NCBI GenBank assembly: GCA_944472155.2
Contig: OX235279.1
Coordinates: 61,291,564-61,355,563 of the forward strand
Direction: 5' to 3'
Length of the DNA stretch: 64,000 nucleotides
Origin: Trichobilharzia szidati
Lineage: Eukaryota; Platyhelminthes; Trematoda; Strigeidida; Schistosomatidae
The notes beneath the pieces were generated by a model that ran no database searches, had not been told where the DNA came from, and worked only from the letters and a program-made list of their open reading frames with translations. A program made the position numbers and the translations under genes. Positions 49,701 through 61,700 of the stretch are shown here, in pieces. Position 1 is the first letter of the stretch. Every line of letters begins with the position of its first letter.

Positions 49701-52700
49701 GATTACTGTTTTCAGATTTTGTGGAAATTCGCCTTCTTCACTGGGTCTTCGTTGTTTGTCGGTGTGTCGGATTGCGTAGTTATCAACTGCCTTCCTTTCG
49801 AGTTGAGTCTTGCTGTCATGATCTCGGAGGAGATTGATTCTCACTGCATACGAGCTTTGGTTGCTCTTGGTGACATCATGGTAACCACTGACTGCCTCAG
49901 TGTGTTCGTGGTTGTCGTCCGGGTGATCGGAGTGGATTGTTGACTGTCAGGTTAAAAATGTGTAGAGTCCATTTCCATTCCACCTGATCTCACAGATTTG
50001 TAGCACTTCTCTACTCTATCTTCTCGCTTCTTCTGCAATCTTAGCAACCTTTCCAGCCTGAAACATGATGTGGATATTCCATGTCGCTTTGCTAACTTTT
50101 GCTTACATCGCGAGAAGACGCAACAGCTGACCGGCTTCGTGAAGGGTTTCACCAAGTGGTGACATTTGTTCCTCCGGATTCTAGTGAAGAATATGTTTTG
50201 CCGAATTCTTTGCTTTGTGCTTTGGAGTTTGTGCAGCGACTGGCTTGGTTTTCTTTTGACTAGGATCACCAGCCCCACACACAACCTTCCCTCTTTCTCC
50301 GAGCTCACTACCAGCTAGTAAACTAAGCGAGGATTGACTTGGAGTATGCAGACAATATCGTTCTCTTGAGTAAAGCTGCTGACAAAATGAACAGTCACCT
50401 GAATATCTACAGCGAGAGTTTGAGTATGTTTGACCAGCGATCTCTTGAATTAGACGGTGATCTGAAACTTCATCTGCTGCTCTTCTAATTCTTGTTCCCA
50501 GTAGGTTGCGTCTCTATTATCGGGAGAATGAGATGAATTCTACTGGAGTTTTGGTGTGTCCGTCTGGTGAAGCCGACATTGTTGCGTGAATATGTTTGTG
50601 CTTCTGCACGCTGCCTACAATGTCCAAATCATTGTAGACGCAGAAGTCTGCAAATATTTCTCCGATGACATTCACTCCACCGAGCGCCTCTCTACCCATG
50701 ATGAGTTCTGTGTGTACGTGTGTGTGCGTTGTCTGCTCCCAGTTTGCATAGCGATCACATCACCCATCAGAGTTTTGTTGTCGCCGTCTGTCTGGGATCT
50801 TGTCGATTACTGTTTGCAGATTTTGTGGAAATTCGCCTTCTTCACTGGGTCTTCGTTGTTTGTCGGTGTGTCGGATTGCGTAGTTATCAACTGCCTTCCT
50901 TTCGAGTTGAGTCTTGCTGTCATGATCTCGGAGGAGATTGATTCTCACTGCATACGAGCTTTGGTTGCTCTTGGTGACATCATGATAACCACTGACTGCC
51001 TCAGTGTGTTCGTGGTTGTCGTCCGGGTGATCGGAGTGGATTGTTGACTGTCAGGTTAAAAATGTGTAGAGTCCATTTCCATTCCACCTGATCTCACAGA
51101 TTTGTAGCACTTCTCTACTCTATCTTCTCGCTTCTTCTGCAATCTGAGCAACCTTTCCAGCCTGAAACATGATGTGGATATTCCATGTCGCTTTGCTAAC
51201 TTTTGCTTACATCGAGAGAAGACGCAACAGCTGACCGGCTTCGTGAAGGGTTTCACCAAGTGGTGACATTTGTTCCTCCGGATTCTAGTGAAGAATATGT
51301 TTTGCCGAATTCTTTGCTTTGTGCTTTGGAGTTTGTGCAGCGACTGGCTTGGTTTTCTTTTGACTAGGATCACCAGCCCCACACACAACCTTCCCTCTTT
51401 CTCCGAGCTCACTACCAGCTAGTAAACTAAGCGAGGATTGACTTGGAGTATGCAGACAATATCGTTCTCTTGAGTAAAGCTGCTGACAAAATGAACAGTC
51501 ACCTGAATATCTACAGCGAGAGTTTGAGTATGTTTGGCCAGCGATCTCTTGAATTAGACGGTGATCTGAAACTTCATCTGCTGCTCTTCTAATTCTTGTT
51601 CCCAGTAGGTTGCGTCTCTATTATCGGGAGAATGAGATGAATTCTACTGGAGTTTTGGTGTGTCCGTCTGGTGAAGCCGACATTGTTGCGTGAATGTGTT
51701 TGTGCTTCTGCACGCTGCCTACAATGTCCAAATCATTGTAGACGCAGAAGTCTGCAAATATTTCTCCGATGACATTCACTCCACCGAGCGCCTCTCTACC
51801 CATGATGAGTTCTGTGTGTACGTGTGTGTTCGTTGTCTGCTCCCAGTTTGCATAGCGATCACATCAACCATCAGAGTTTTGTTGTCGCCGTCTGTCTGGG
51901 ATCTTGTCGATTACTGTTTGCAGATTTTGTGGAAATTCGCCTTCTTCACTGGGTCTTCGTTGTTTGTCGGTGTGTCGGATTGCGTAGTTATCAACTGCCT
52001 TCCTTTCGAGTTGAGTCTTGCTGTCATGATCTCGGAGGAGATTGATTCTCACTGCATACGAGCTTTGGTTGCTCTTGGTGACATCATGGTAACCACTGAC
52101 TGCCTCAGTGTGTTCGTGGTTGTCGTCCGGGTGATCGGAGTGGATTGTTGACTGTCAGGTTAAAAATGTGTAGAGTCCATTTCCATTCCACCTGATCTCA
52201 CAGATTTGTAGCACTTCTCTACTCTATCTTCTCGCTTCTTCTGCAATCTGAGCAACCTTTCCAGCCTGAAACATGATGTGGATATTCCATGTCGCTTTGC
52301 TAACTTTTGCTTACATCGCGAGAAGACGCAACAGCTGACCGGCTTCGTGAAGGGTTTCACCAAGTGGTGACATTTGTTCCTCCGGATTCTAGTGAAGAAT
52401 ATGTTTTGCCGAATTCTTTGCTTTGTGCTTTGGAGTTTGTGCAGCGACTGGCTTGGTTTTCTTTTGACTAGGATCACCAGCCCCACACACAACCTTCCCT
52501 CTTTCTCCGAGCTCACTACCAGCTAGTAAACTAAGCGAGGATTGACTTGGAGTATGCAGACAATATCGTTCTCTTGAGTAAAGCTGCTGACAAAATGAAC
52601 AGTCACCTGAATATCTACAGCGAGAGTTTGAGTATGTTTGACCAGCGATCTCTTGAATTAGACGGTGATCTGAAACTTCATCTGCTGCTCTTCTAATTCT

Positions 52701-55700
52701 TGTTCCCAGTAGGTTGCGTCTCTATTATCGGGAGAATGAGATGAATTCTACTGGAGTTTTGGTGTGTCCGTCTGGTGAAGCCGACATTGTTGCGTGAATA
52801 TGTTTGTGCTTCTGCACGCTGCCTACAATGTCCAAATCATTGTAGACGCAGAAGTCTGCAAATATTTCTCCGATGACATTCACTCCACCGAGCGCCTCTC
52901 TACCCATGATGAGTTCTGTGTGTACGTGTGTGTGCGTTGTCTGCTCCCAGTTTGCATAGCGATCACATCACCCATCAGAGTTTTGTTGTCGCCGTCTGTC
53001 TGGGATCTTGTCGATTACTGTTTGCAGATTTTGTGGAAATTCGCCTTCTTCACTGGGTCTTCGTTGTTTGTCGGTGTGTCGGATTGCGTAGTTATCAACT
53101 GCCTTCCTTTCGAGTTGAGTCTTGCTGTCATGATCTCGGAGGAGATTGATTCTCACTGCATACGAGCTTTGGTTGCTCTTGGTGACATCATGGTAACCAC
53201 TGACTGCCTCAGTGTGTTCGTGGTTGTCGTCCGGGTGATCGGAGTGGATTGTTGACTGTCAGGTTAAAAATGTGTAGAGTCCATTTCCATTCCACCTGAT
53301 CTCACAGATTTGTAGCACTTCTCTACTCTATCTTCTCGCTTCTTCTGCAATCTGAGCAACCTTTCCAGCCTGAAACATGATGTGGATATTCCATGTCGCT
53401 TTGCTAACTTTTGCTTACATCGAGAGAAGACGCAACAGCTGACCGGCTTCGTGAAGGGTTTCACCAAGTGGTGACATTTGTTCCTCCGGATTCTAGTGAA
53501 GAATATGTTTTGCCGAATTCTTTGCTTTGTGCTTTGGAGTTTGTGCAGCGACTGGCTTGGTTTTCTTTTGACTAGGATCACCAGCCCCACACACAACCTT
53601 CCCTCTTTCTCCGAGCTCACTACCAGCTAGTAAACTAAGCGAGGATTGACTTGGAGTATGCAGACAATATCGTTCTCTTGAGTAAAGCTGCTGACAAAAT
53701 GAACAGTCACCTGAATATCTACAGCGAGAGTTTGAGTATGTTTGGCCAGCGATCTCTTGAATTAGACGGTGATCTGAAACTTCATCTGCTGCTCTTCTAA
53801 TTCTTGTTCCCAGTAGGTTGCGTCTCTATTATCGGGAGAATGAGATGAATTCTACTGGAGTTTTGGTGTGTCCGTCTGGTGAAGCCGACATTGTTGCGTG
53901 AATGTGTTTGTGCTTCTGCACGCTGCCTACAATGTCCAAATCATTGTAGACGCAGAAGTCTGCAAATATTTCTCCGATGACATTCACTCCACCGAGCGCC
54001 TCTCTACCCATGATGAGTTCTGTGTGTACGTGTGTGTGCGTTGTCTGCTCCCAGTTTGCATAGCGATCACATCAACCATCAGAGTTTTGTTGTCGCCGTC
54101 TGTCTGGGATCTTGTCGATTACTGTTTGCAGATTTTGTGGAAATTCGCCTTCTTCACTGGGTCTTCGTTGTTTGTCGGTGTGTCGGATTGCGTAGTTATC
54201 AACTGCCTTCCTTTCGAGTTGAGTCTTGCTGTCATGATCTCGGAGGAGATTGATTCTCACTGCATACGAGCTTTGGTTGCTCTTGTTGACATCATGATAA
54301 CCACTGACTGCCTCAGTGTGTTCGTGGTTGTCGTCCGGGTGATCGGAGTGGATTGTTGACTGTCAGGTTAAAAATGTGTAGAGTCCATTTCCATTCCACC
54401 TGATCTCACAGATTTGTAGCACTTCTCTACTCTATCTTCTCGCTTCTTCTGCAATCTGAGCAACCTTTCCAGCCTGAAACATGATGTGGATATTCCATGT
54501 CGCTTTGCTAACTTTTGCTTACATCGCGAGAAGACGCAACAGCTGACCGGCTTCGTGAAGGGTTTCACCAAGTGGTGACATTTGTTCCTCCGGATTCTAG
54601 TGAAGAATAGGTTTTGCCGAATTCTTTGCTTTGTGCTTTGGAGTTTGTGCAGCGACTGGCTTGGTTTTCTTTTGACTAGGATCACCAGCCCCACACACAA
54701 CCTTCCCTCTTTCTCCGAGCTCACTACCAGCTAGTAAACTAAGCGAGGATTGACTTGGAGTATGCAGACAATATCGTTCTCTTGAGTAAAGCTGCTGACA
54801 AAATGAACAGTCACCTGAATATCTACAGCGAGAGTTTGAGTATGTTTGGCCAGCGATCTCTTGAATTAGACGGTGATCTGAAACTTCATCTGCTGCTCTT
54901 CTAATTCTTGTTCCCAGTAGGTTGCGTCTCTATTATCGGGAGAATGAGATGAATTCTACTGGAGTTTTGGTGTGTCCGTCTGGTGAAGCCGACATTGTTG
55001 CGTGAATGTGTTTGTGCTTCTGCACGCTGCCTACAATGTCCAAATCATTGTAGACGCAGAAGTCTGCAAATATTTCTCCGATGACATTCACTCCACCGAG
55101 CGCCTCTCTACCCATGATGAGTTCTGTGTGTACGTGTGTGTGCGTTGTCTGCTCCCAGTTTGCATAGCGATCACATCACCCATCAGAGTTTTGTTGTCGC
55201 CGTCTGTCTGGGATCTTGTCGATTACTGTTTGCAGATTTTGTGGAAATTCGCCTTCTTCACTGGGTCTTCGTTGTTTGTCGGTGTGTCGGATTGCGTAGT
55301 TATCAACTGCCTTCCTTTCGAGTTGAGTCTTGCTGTCATGATCTCGGAGGAGATTGATTCTCACTGCATACGAGCTTTGGTTGCTCTTGTTGACATCATG
55401 ATAACCACTGACTGCCTCAGTGTGTTCGTGGTTGTCGTCCGGGTGATCGGAGTGGATTGTTGACTGTCAGGTTAAAAATGTGTAGAGTCCATTTCCATTC
55501 CACCTGATCTCACAGATTTGTAGCACTTCTCTACTCTATCTTCTCGCTTCTTCTGCAATCTGAGCAACCTTTCCAGCCTGAAACATGATGTGGATATTCC
55601 ATGTCGCTTTGCTAACTTTTGCTTACATCGCGAGAAGACGCAACAGCTGACCGGCTTCGTGAAGGGTTTCACCAAGTGGTGACATTTGTTCCTCCGGATT

Positions 55701-58700
55701 CTAGTGAAGAATAGGTTTTGCCGAATTCTTTGCTTTGTGCTTTGGAGTTTGTGCAGCGACTGGCTTGGTTTTCTTTTGACTAGGATCACCAGCCCCACAC
55801 ACAACCTTCCCTCTTTCTCCGAGCTCACTACCAGCTAGTAAACTAAGCGAGGATTGACTTGGAGTATGCAGACAATATCGTTCTCTTGAGTAAAGCTGCT
55901 GACAAAATGAACAGTCACCTGAATATCTACAGCGAGAGTTTGAGTATGTTTGGCCAGCGATCTCTTGAATTAGACGGTGATCTGAAACTTCATCTGCTGC
56001 TCTTCTAATTCTTGTTCCCAGTAGGTTGCGTCTCTATTATCGGGAGAATGAGATGAATTCTACTGGAGTTTTGGTGTGTCCGTCTGGTGAAGCCGACATT
56101 GTTGCGTGAATATGTTTGTGCTTCTGCACGCTGCCTACAATGTCCAAATCATTGTAGACGCAGAAGTCTGCAAATATTTCTCCGATGACATTCACTCCAC
56201 CGAGCGCCTCTCTACCCATGATGAGTTCTGTGTGTACGTGTGTGTGCGTTGTCTGCTCCCAGTTTGCATAGCGATCACATCAACCATCAGAGTTTTGTTG
56301 TCGCCGTCTGTCTGGGATCTTGTCGATTACTGTTTGCAGATTTTGTGGAAATTCGCCTTCTTCACTGGGTCTTCGTTGTTTGTCGGTGTGTCGGATTGCG
56401 TAGTTATCAACTGCCTTCCTTTCGAGTTGAGTCTTGCTGTCATGATCTCGGAGGAGATTGATTCTCACTGCATACGAGCTTTGGTTGCTCTTGTTGACAT
56501 CATGATAACCACTGACTGCCTCAGTGTGTTCGTGGTTGTCGTCCGGGTGATCGGAGTGGATTGTTGACTGTCAGGTTAAAAATGTGTAGAGTCCATTTCC
56601 ATTCCACCTGATCTCACAGATTTGTAGCACTTCTCTACTCTATCTTCTCGCTTCTTCTGCAATCTGAGCAACCTTTCCAGCCTGAAACATGATGTGGATA
56701 TTCCATGTCGCTTTGCTAACTTTTGCTTACATCGAGAGAAGACGCAACAGCTGACCGGCTTCGTGAAGGGTTTCACCAAGTGGTGACATTTGTTCCTCCG
56801 GATTCTAGTGAAGAATATGTTTTGCCGAATTCTTTGCTTTGTGCTTTGGAGTTTGTGCAGCGACTGGCTTGGTTTTCTTTTGACTAGGATCACCAGCCCC
56901 ACACACAACCTTCCCTCTTTCTCCGAGCTCACTACCAGCTAGTAAACTAAGCGAGGATTGACTTGGAGTATGCAGACAATATCGTTCTCTTGAGTAAAGC
57001 TGCTGACAAAATGAACAGTCACCTGAATATCTACAGCGAGAGTTTGAGTATGTTTGGCCAGCGATCTCTTGAATTAGACGGTGATCTGAAACTTCATCTG
57101 CTGCTCTTCTAATTCTTGTTCCCAGTAGGTTGCGTCTCTATTATCGGGAGAATGAGATGAATTCTACTGGAGTTTTGGTGTGTCCGTCTGGTGAAGCCGA
57201 CATTGTTGCGTGAATATGTTTGTGCTTCTGCACGCTGCCTACAATGTCCAAATCATTGTAGACGCAGAAGTCTGCAAATATTTCTCCGATGACATTCACT
57301 CCACCGAGCGCCTCTCTACCCATGATGAGTTCTGTGTGTATGTGTGTGTGCGTTGTCTGCTCCCAGTTTGCATAGCGATCACATCACCCATCAGAGTTTT
57401 GTTGTCGCCATCTGTCTGGGATCTTGTCGATTACTGTTTGCAGATTTTGTGGAAATTCGCCTTCTTCACTGGGTCTTCGTTGTTTGTCGGTGTGTCGGAT
57501 TGCGTAATTATCAACTGCCTTCGTTTCGAGTTGAGTCTTGTTGTCATGATCTCGGAGGAGATTGATTCTCACTGCATACGAGCTTTGGTTGCTCTTGGTG
57601 ACATCATGATAACCACTGACTGCCTCAGTGTGTTCGTGGTTGTCGTCTGGGTGATCTGAGTGGATTGTTGACTGTCAGGTTAAAAATGTGTAGAGTCCAT
57701 TTCCATTCCACCTGATCTCACAGATTTGTAGCACTTGTCTACTCTATCTTCTCGCTTCTTCTGCAATCTGAGCAACCTTTCCAGCCTGAAACATGATGTG
57801 GATATTCCATGTCGCTTTGCTAACTTTTGCTTACATCGAGAGAAGACGCAACAGCTGACCGGCTTCGTGAAGGGTTTCACCAAGTGGTGACATTCGTTCC
57901 TCCGGATTCTAGTGAAGAATAGGTTTAGCCGAATTCTTTGCTTTGTGCTTTGGAGTTTGTGCAGCGACTGGCTTGGTTTTCTTTTGACTAGGATCACCAG
58001 CCCCACGCACAACCTTCCCTCTTTCTCCGAGCTCACTACCAGCTAGTAAACTAAGCGAGGATTGACTTGGAGTATGCAGACAATATCGTTCTCTTGAGTA
58101 AAGCTGCTGACAAAATGAACAGTCACCTGAATATCTACAGCGAGAGTTTGAGTATGTTTGGCCAGCGATCTCTTGAATTAGACGGTGATCTGAAACTTCA
58201 TCTGCTGCTCTTCTAATTCTTGTTCCCAGTAGGTTGCGTCTCTATTATCGGGAGAATGAGATGAATTCTACTGGAGTTTTGGTGTGTCCGTCTGGTGAAG
58301 CCGACATTGTTGCGTGAATATGTTTGTGCTTCTGCACGCTGCCTACAATGTCCAAATCATTGTAGACGCAGAAGTCTGCAAATATTTCTCCGATGACATT
58401 CACTCCACCGAGCGCCTCTCTACCCATGATGAGTTCTGTGTGTACGTGTGTGTGCGTTGTCTGCTCCCAGTTTGCATAGCGATCACATCAACCATCAGAG
58501 TTTTGTTGTCGCCGTCTGTCTGGGATCTTGTCGATTACTGTTTGCAGATTTTGTGGAAATTCGCCTTCTTCACTGGGTCTTCGTTGTTTGTCGGTGTGTC
58601 GGATTGCGTAGTTATCAACTGCCTTCCTTTCGAGTTGAGTCTTGCTGTCATGATCTCGGAGGAGATTGATTCTCACTGCATACGAGCTTTGGTTGCTCTT

Positions 58701-61700
58701 GTTGACATCATGATAACCACTGACTGCCTCAGTGTGTTCGTGGTTGTCGTCCGGGTGATCGGAGTGGATTGTTGACTGTCAGGTTAAAAATGTGTAGAGT
58801 CCATTTCCATTCCACCTGATCTCACAGATTTGTAGCACTTCTCTACTCTATCTTCTCGCTTCTTCTGCAATCTGAGCAACCTTTCCAGCCTGAAACATGA
58901 TGTGGATATTCCATGTCGCTTTGCTAACTTTTGCTTACATCGAGAGAAGACGCAACAGCTGACCGGCTTCGTGAAGGGTTTCACCAAGTGGTGACATTTG
59001 TTCCTCCGGATTCTAGTGAAGAATAGGTTTTGCCGAATTCTTTGCTTTGTGCTTTGGAGTTTGTGCAGCGACTGGCTTGGTTTTCTTTTGACTAGGATCA
59101 CCAGCCCCACGCACAACCTTCCCTCTTTCTCCGAGCTCACTACCAGCTAGTAAACTAAGCGAGGATTGACTTGGAGTATGCAGACAATATCGTTCTCTTG
59201 AGTAAAGCTGCTGACAAAATGAACAGTCACCTGAATATCTACAGCGAGAGTTTGAGTATGTTTGGCCAGCGATCTCTTGAATTAGACGGTGATCTGAAAC
59301 TTCATCTGCTGCTCTTCTAATTCTTGTTCCCAGTAGGTTGCGTCTCTATTATCGGGAGAATGAGATGAATTCTACTGGAGTTTTGGTGTGTCCGTCTGGT
59401 GAAGCCGACATTGTTGCGTGAATATGTTTGTGCTTCTGCACGCTGCCTACAATGTCCAAATCATTGTAGACGCAGAAGTCTGCAAATATTTCTCCGATGA
59501 CATTCACTCCACCGAGCGCCTCTCTACCCATGATGAGTTCTGTGTGTACGTGTGTGTGCGTTGTCTGCTCCCAGTTTGCATAGCGATCACATCACCCATC
59601 AGAGTTTTGTTGTCGCCATCTGTCTGGGATCTTGTCGATTACTGTTTGCAGATTTTGTGGAAATTCGCCTTCTTCACTGGGTCTTCGTTGTTTGTCGGTG
59701 TGTCGGATTGCGTAATTATCAACTGCCTTCCTTTCGAGTTGAGTCTTGCTGTCATGATCTCGGAGGAGATTGATTCTCACTGCATACGAGCTTTGGTTGC
59801 TCTTGTTGACATCATGATAACCACTGACTGCCTCAGTGTGTTCGTGGTTGTCGTCCGGGTGATCGGAGTGGATTGTTGACTGTCAGGTTAAAAATGTGTA
59901 GAGTCCATTTCCATTCCACCTGATCTCACAGATTTGTAGCACTTCTCTACTCTATCTTCTCGCTTCTTCTGCAATCTGAGCAACCTTTCCAGCCTGAAAC
60001 ATGATGTGGATATTCCATGTCGCTTTGCTAACTTTTGCTTACATCGAGAGAAGACGCAACAGCTGACCGGCTTCGTGAAGGGTTTCACCAAGTGGTGACA
60101 TTTGTTCCTCCGGATTCTAGTGAAGAATAGGTTTTGCCGAATTCTTTGCTTTGTGCTTTGGAGTTTGTGCAGCGACTGGCTTGGTTTTCTTTTGACTAGG
60201 ATCACCAGCCCCACGCACAACCTTCCCTCTTTCTCCGAGCTCACTACCAGCTAGTAAACTAAGCGAGGATTGACTTGGAGTATGCAGACAATATCGTTCT
60301 CTTGAGTAAAGCTGCTGACAAAATGAACAGTCACCTGAATATCTACAGCGAGAGTTTGAGTATGTTTGGCCAGCGATCTCTTGAATTAGACGGTGATCTG
60401 AAACTTCATCTGCTGCTCTTCTAATTCTTGTTCCCAGTAGGTTGCGTCTCTATTATCGGGAGAATGAGATGAATTCTACTGGAGTTTTGGTGTGTCCGTC
60501 TGGTGAAGCCGACATTGTTGCGTGAATATGTTTGTGCTTCTGCACGCTGCCTACAATGTCCAAATCATTGTAGACGCAGAAGTCTGCAAATATTTCTCCG
60601 ATGACATTCACTCCACCGAGCGCCTCTCTACCCATGATGAGTTCTGTGTGTATGTGTGCGTTCGGTTGTCTACTCCCAGTTTGCATAGCGATCACATCAC
60701 CGATCAGAGTTTTGTTGTCGCCATCTGTCTGGGATCTTGTCGATTACTGTTTGCAGTTTTTGTGGAAATTCGCCTTCTTCACTGGGTCTTCGTTGTTTGT
60801 CGGTGTGTCGGATTGTGTAATTATCAACTGCCTTCCTTTCGAGTTGAGTCTTGCTGTCATGATCTCGGAGGAGATTGATTCTCACTGCATACGAGCTTTG
60901 GTTGCTCTTGGTGACATCATGATAACCACTGACTGCCTCAGTGTGTTCGTGGTTGTCGTCCGGGTGATCGGAGTGGATTGTTGACTGTCAGGTTAAAAAT
61001 GTGTAGAGTCCATTTCCATTCCACCTGATCTCACAGATTTGTAGCACTTCTCTACTCTATCTTCTCGCTTCTTCTGCAATCTGAGCAACCTTTCCAGCCT
61101 GAAACATGATGTGGATATTCCATGTCGCTTTGCTAACTTTTGCTTACATCGAGAGAAGACGCAACAGCTGACCGGCTTCGTGAAGGGTTTCACCAAGTGG
61201 TGACATTCGTTCCTCCGGATTCTAGTGAAGAATAGGTTTAGCCGAATTCTTTGCTTTGTGCTTTGGAGTTTGTGCAGCGACTGGCTTGGTTTTCCTTTGA
61301 GTAGGATCACCAGCACCACGCACAACCTTCCCTCTTTCTCCGAGCTTACTACCAGCTAGTAAACTAAGCGAGGATTGACTTGGAGTATGCAGACAATATC
61401 GTTCTCTTGAGTAAAGCTGCAGACAAAATGAAGAGTCACCTGAATATCTACAGCGAGAGTTTGAGTATGTTTGGCCAGCGATCTCTTGAATTAGACGGTG
61501 ATCTGAAACTTCATCTGCTGCTCTTCTAATTCTTGTTCCCAGTAGGTTGCGTCTCTATTATCGGGAGAATGAGATGAATTCTACTGGAGTTTTGGTGTGT
61601 CCGTCTGGTGAAGCCGACATTGTTGCGTGAATATGTTTGTGCTTCTGCACGCTGCCTACAATGTCCAAATCATTGTAGACGCAGAAGTCTGCAAATATTT

